Origin: CAVTBX01 sp963733135
GTDB taxonomy: Bacteria; Actinomycetota; Thermoleophilia; Gaiellales; Gaiellaceae
NCBI GenBank assembly: GCA_963733135.1
Contig: CAVTBX010000007.1
Coordinates: 324,125-388,124 of the forward strand
DNA: 64,000 nucleotides
Reading direction: 5' to 3'
Part shown: piece by piece, positions 63,722 through 64,000 of the stretch
Layout: each line of letters opens with the position of its first letter
Position numbering within the stretch: position 1 is the stretch's first letter
Position numbers and translations under genes: made by a program
The notes under the pieces: model-generated
Seen by the model: the letters and a program-made list of their open reading frames with translations, nothing else
Told to the model about the DNA's origin: nothing
The model's database searches: none

Positions 63722-64000
63722 TTACGCTTGTTGCGGCGTGTGGCCCGCGCACCGGGAGCACAGGCCGACGATCGGGAAATGGCTGAAGCGCGCCTCGAAG
63801 CCGAGCTCAGCTCGGATCAGGTCGCGGACGCCCTCGAGCTCCGCTCCCGAAGCGGCCCGCACGGCTCCGCACGACTCGCACACGAGGTACTCGCGTTCGT
63901 CCTCCTCGGCGAGCGCGTAGAGGCCGGGACCGTGACCCAGATGGACGTGGCGCACGAGGCCGAGCTTCTCCAGGAGCTCCAGGTTCCGGTAGACCGACGT
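63722..64000 (-). CDS. Fur-family metal regulator (5' part outside window)
   Basis: Partial, at least 92 residues. The recognition helix SVYRNLELLEKLGLV, the RHVHLGHGPGLYAL metal region and two CxxC pairs (CESCG and CSRC) identify the Fur family. It lies directly upstream of the Ni/Co importer, so a nickel- or cobalt-responsive (Nur-type) role is attractive. Zur is also possible. The N-terminus is beyond the window. Confidence 0.88.
   Translation of the reverse strand, partial: TSVYRNLELLEKLGLVRHVHLGHGPGLYALAEEDEREYLVCESCGAVRAASGAELEGVRDLIRAELGFEARFSHFPIVGLCSRCAGHTPQQA

Overview
The window is about two-thirds G+C, tightly packed, and rich in GTG/TTG starts and 4-base stop/start overlaps. Its gene content (ClpS beside a DUF2017 protein, a dgt-dnaG pair, a MarP-like protease, several apparently leaderless mRNAs, a LexA box of the GAAC-N4-GTTC type) points to a deep-branching actinomycete. 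A Thermoleophilia/Gaiellales-type organism is my best guess, but that is inference. Almost everything is chromosomal housekeeping. There is no transposase, integrase, phage block or CRISPR array.

Layout. 1-4.5 kb (minus): pyrB (cut by the window edge) and pyrR with a PyrR-binding hairpin over the pyrR ribosome site, then a MarP-type membrane protease, a methyltransferase, a DUF2007 protein and RNase Z. 4.5-6.3 kb: a membrane HD-GYP protein and a LysM protein whose promoter carries a LexA operator. 6.3-11 kb (minus): an overlapping operon dgcA-dgcN, two M29 aminopeptidases and a phosphoesterase, suited to D-glutamate and peptide salvage. 11-17 kb: tRNA-Arg, a GerMN lipoprotein, two overlapping corA genes, HIT hydrolase, phosphomannomutase, thioesterase and a GAF/fRMsr-like protein. 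17-27 kb: relA, recJ, an ornithine-cyclodeaminase-like gene, ruvCAB and a peptidoglycan hydrolase. 27-32 kb: yebC, pdxT, pdxS, tag and a homocysteine methyltransferase-MetF fusion. 32-35 kb: a mau-like three-gene operon. 35-40.6 kb: a large GAF/GGDEF/HD-GYP protein, PolX and a diguanylate cyclase. 40.6-54 kb: clpS, two tRNAs, yjbQ, a histidine kinase, uvrD, a diadenylate-cyclase domain protein, dnaG, dgt and others. 54-59.7 kb: a 16S-23S-5S rRNA operon on the minus strand with no tRNA in its spacer. 59.7-64 kb: tyrS and a cobalt/nickel ECF importer (cbiMNQO-like) with a His-rich protein and a Fur-family regulator cut by the window edge.

The most interesting locus is 32127-35018. It encodes a MauE-MauD fusion, a Tat-exported Cys-rich protein resembling the methylamine dehydrogenase light chain, and a MauF-like membrane protein fused to a beta-propeller-like domain. 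The MauF-like frame contains an in-frame TGA exactly where a motif cysteine is expected, followed by a hairpin that fits the bacterial SECIS pattern, so it is a candidate selenoprotein. Other notable points are a PolX that has lost its polymerase aspartates, two ~170-bp CTAG-bounded cruciform repeats, and a covarying two-hairpin repeat.

Caution on the assembly: six same-sign frame breaks (methyltransferase, RNase Z, metH-metF, uvrD twice, histidine kinase) are each repaired by removing one base, and at least five lie at a G or C run. They are more likely sequencing insertions than biology.
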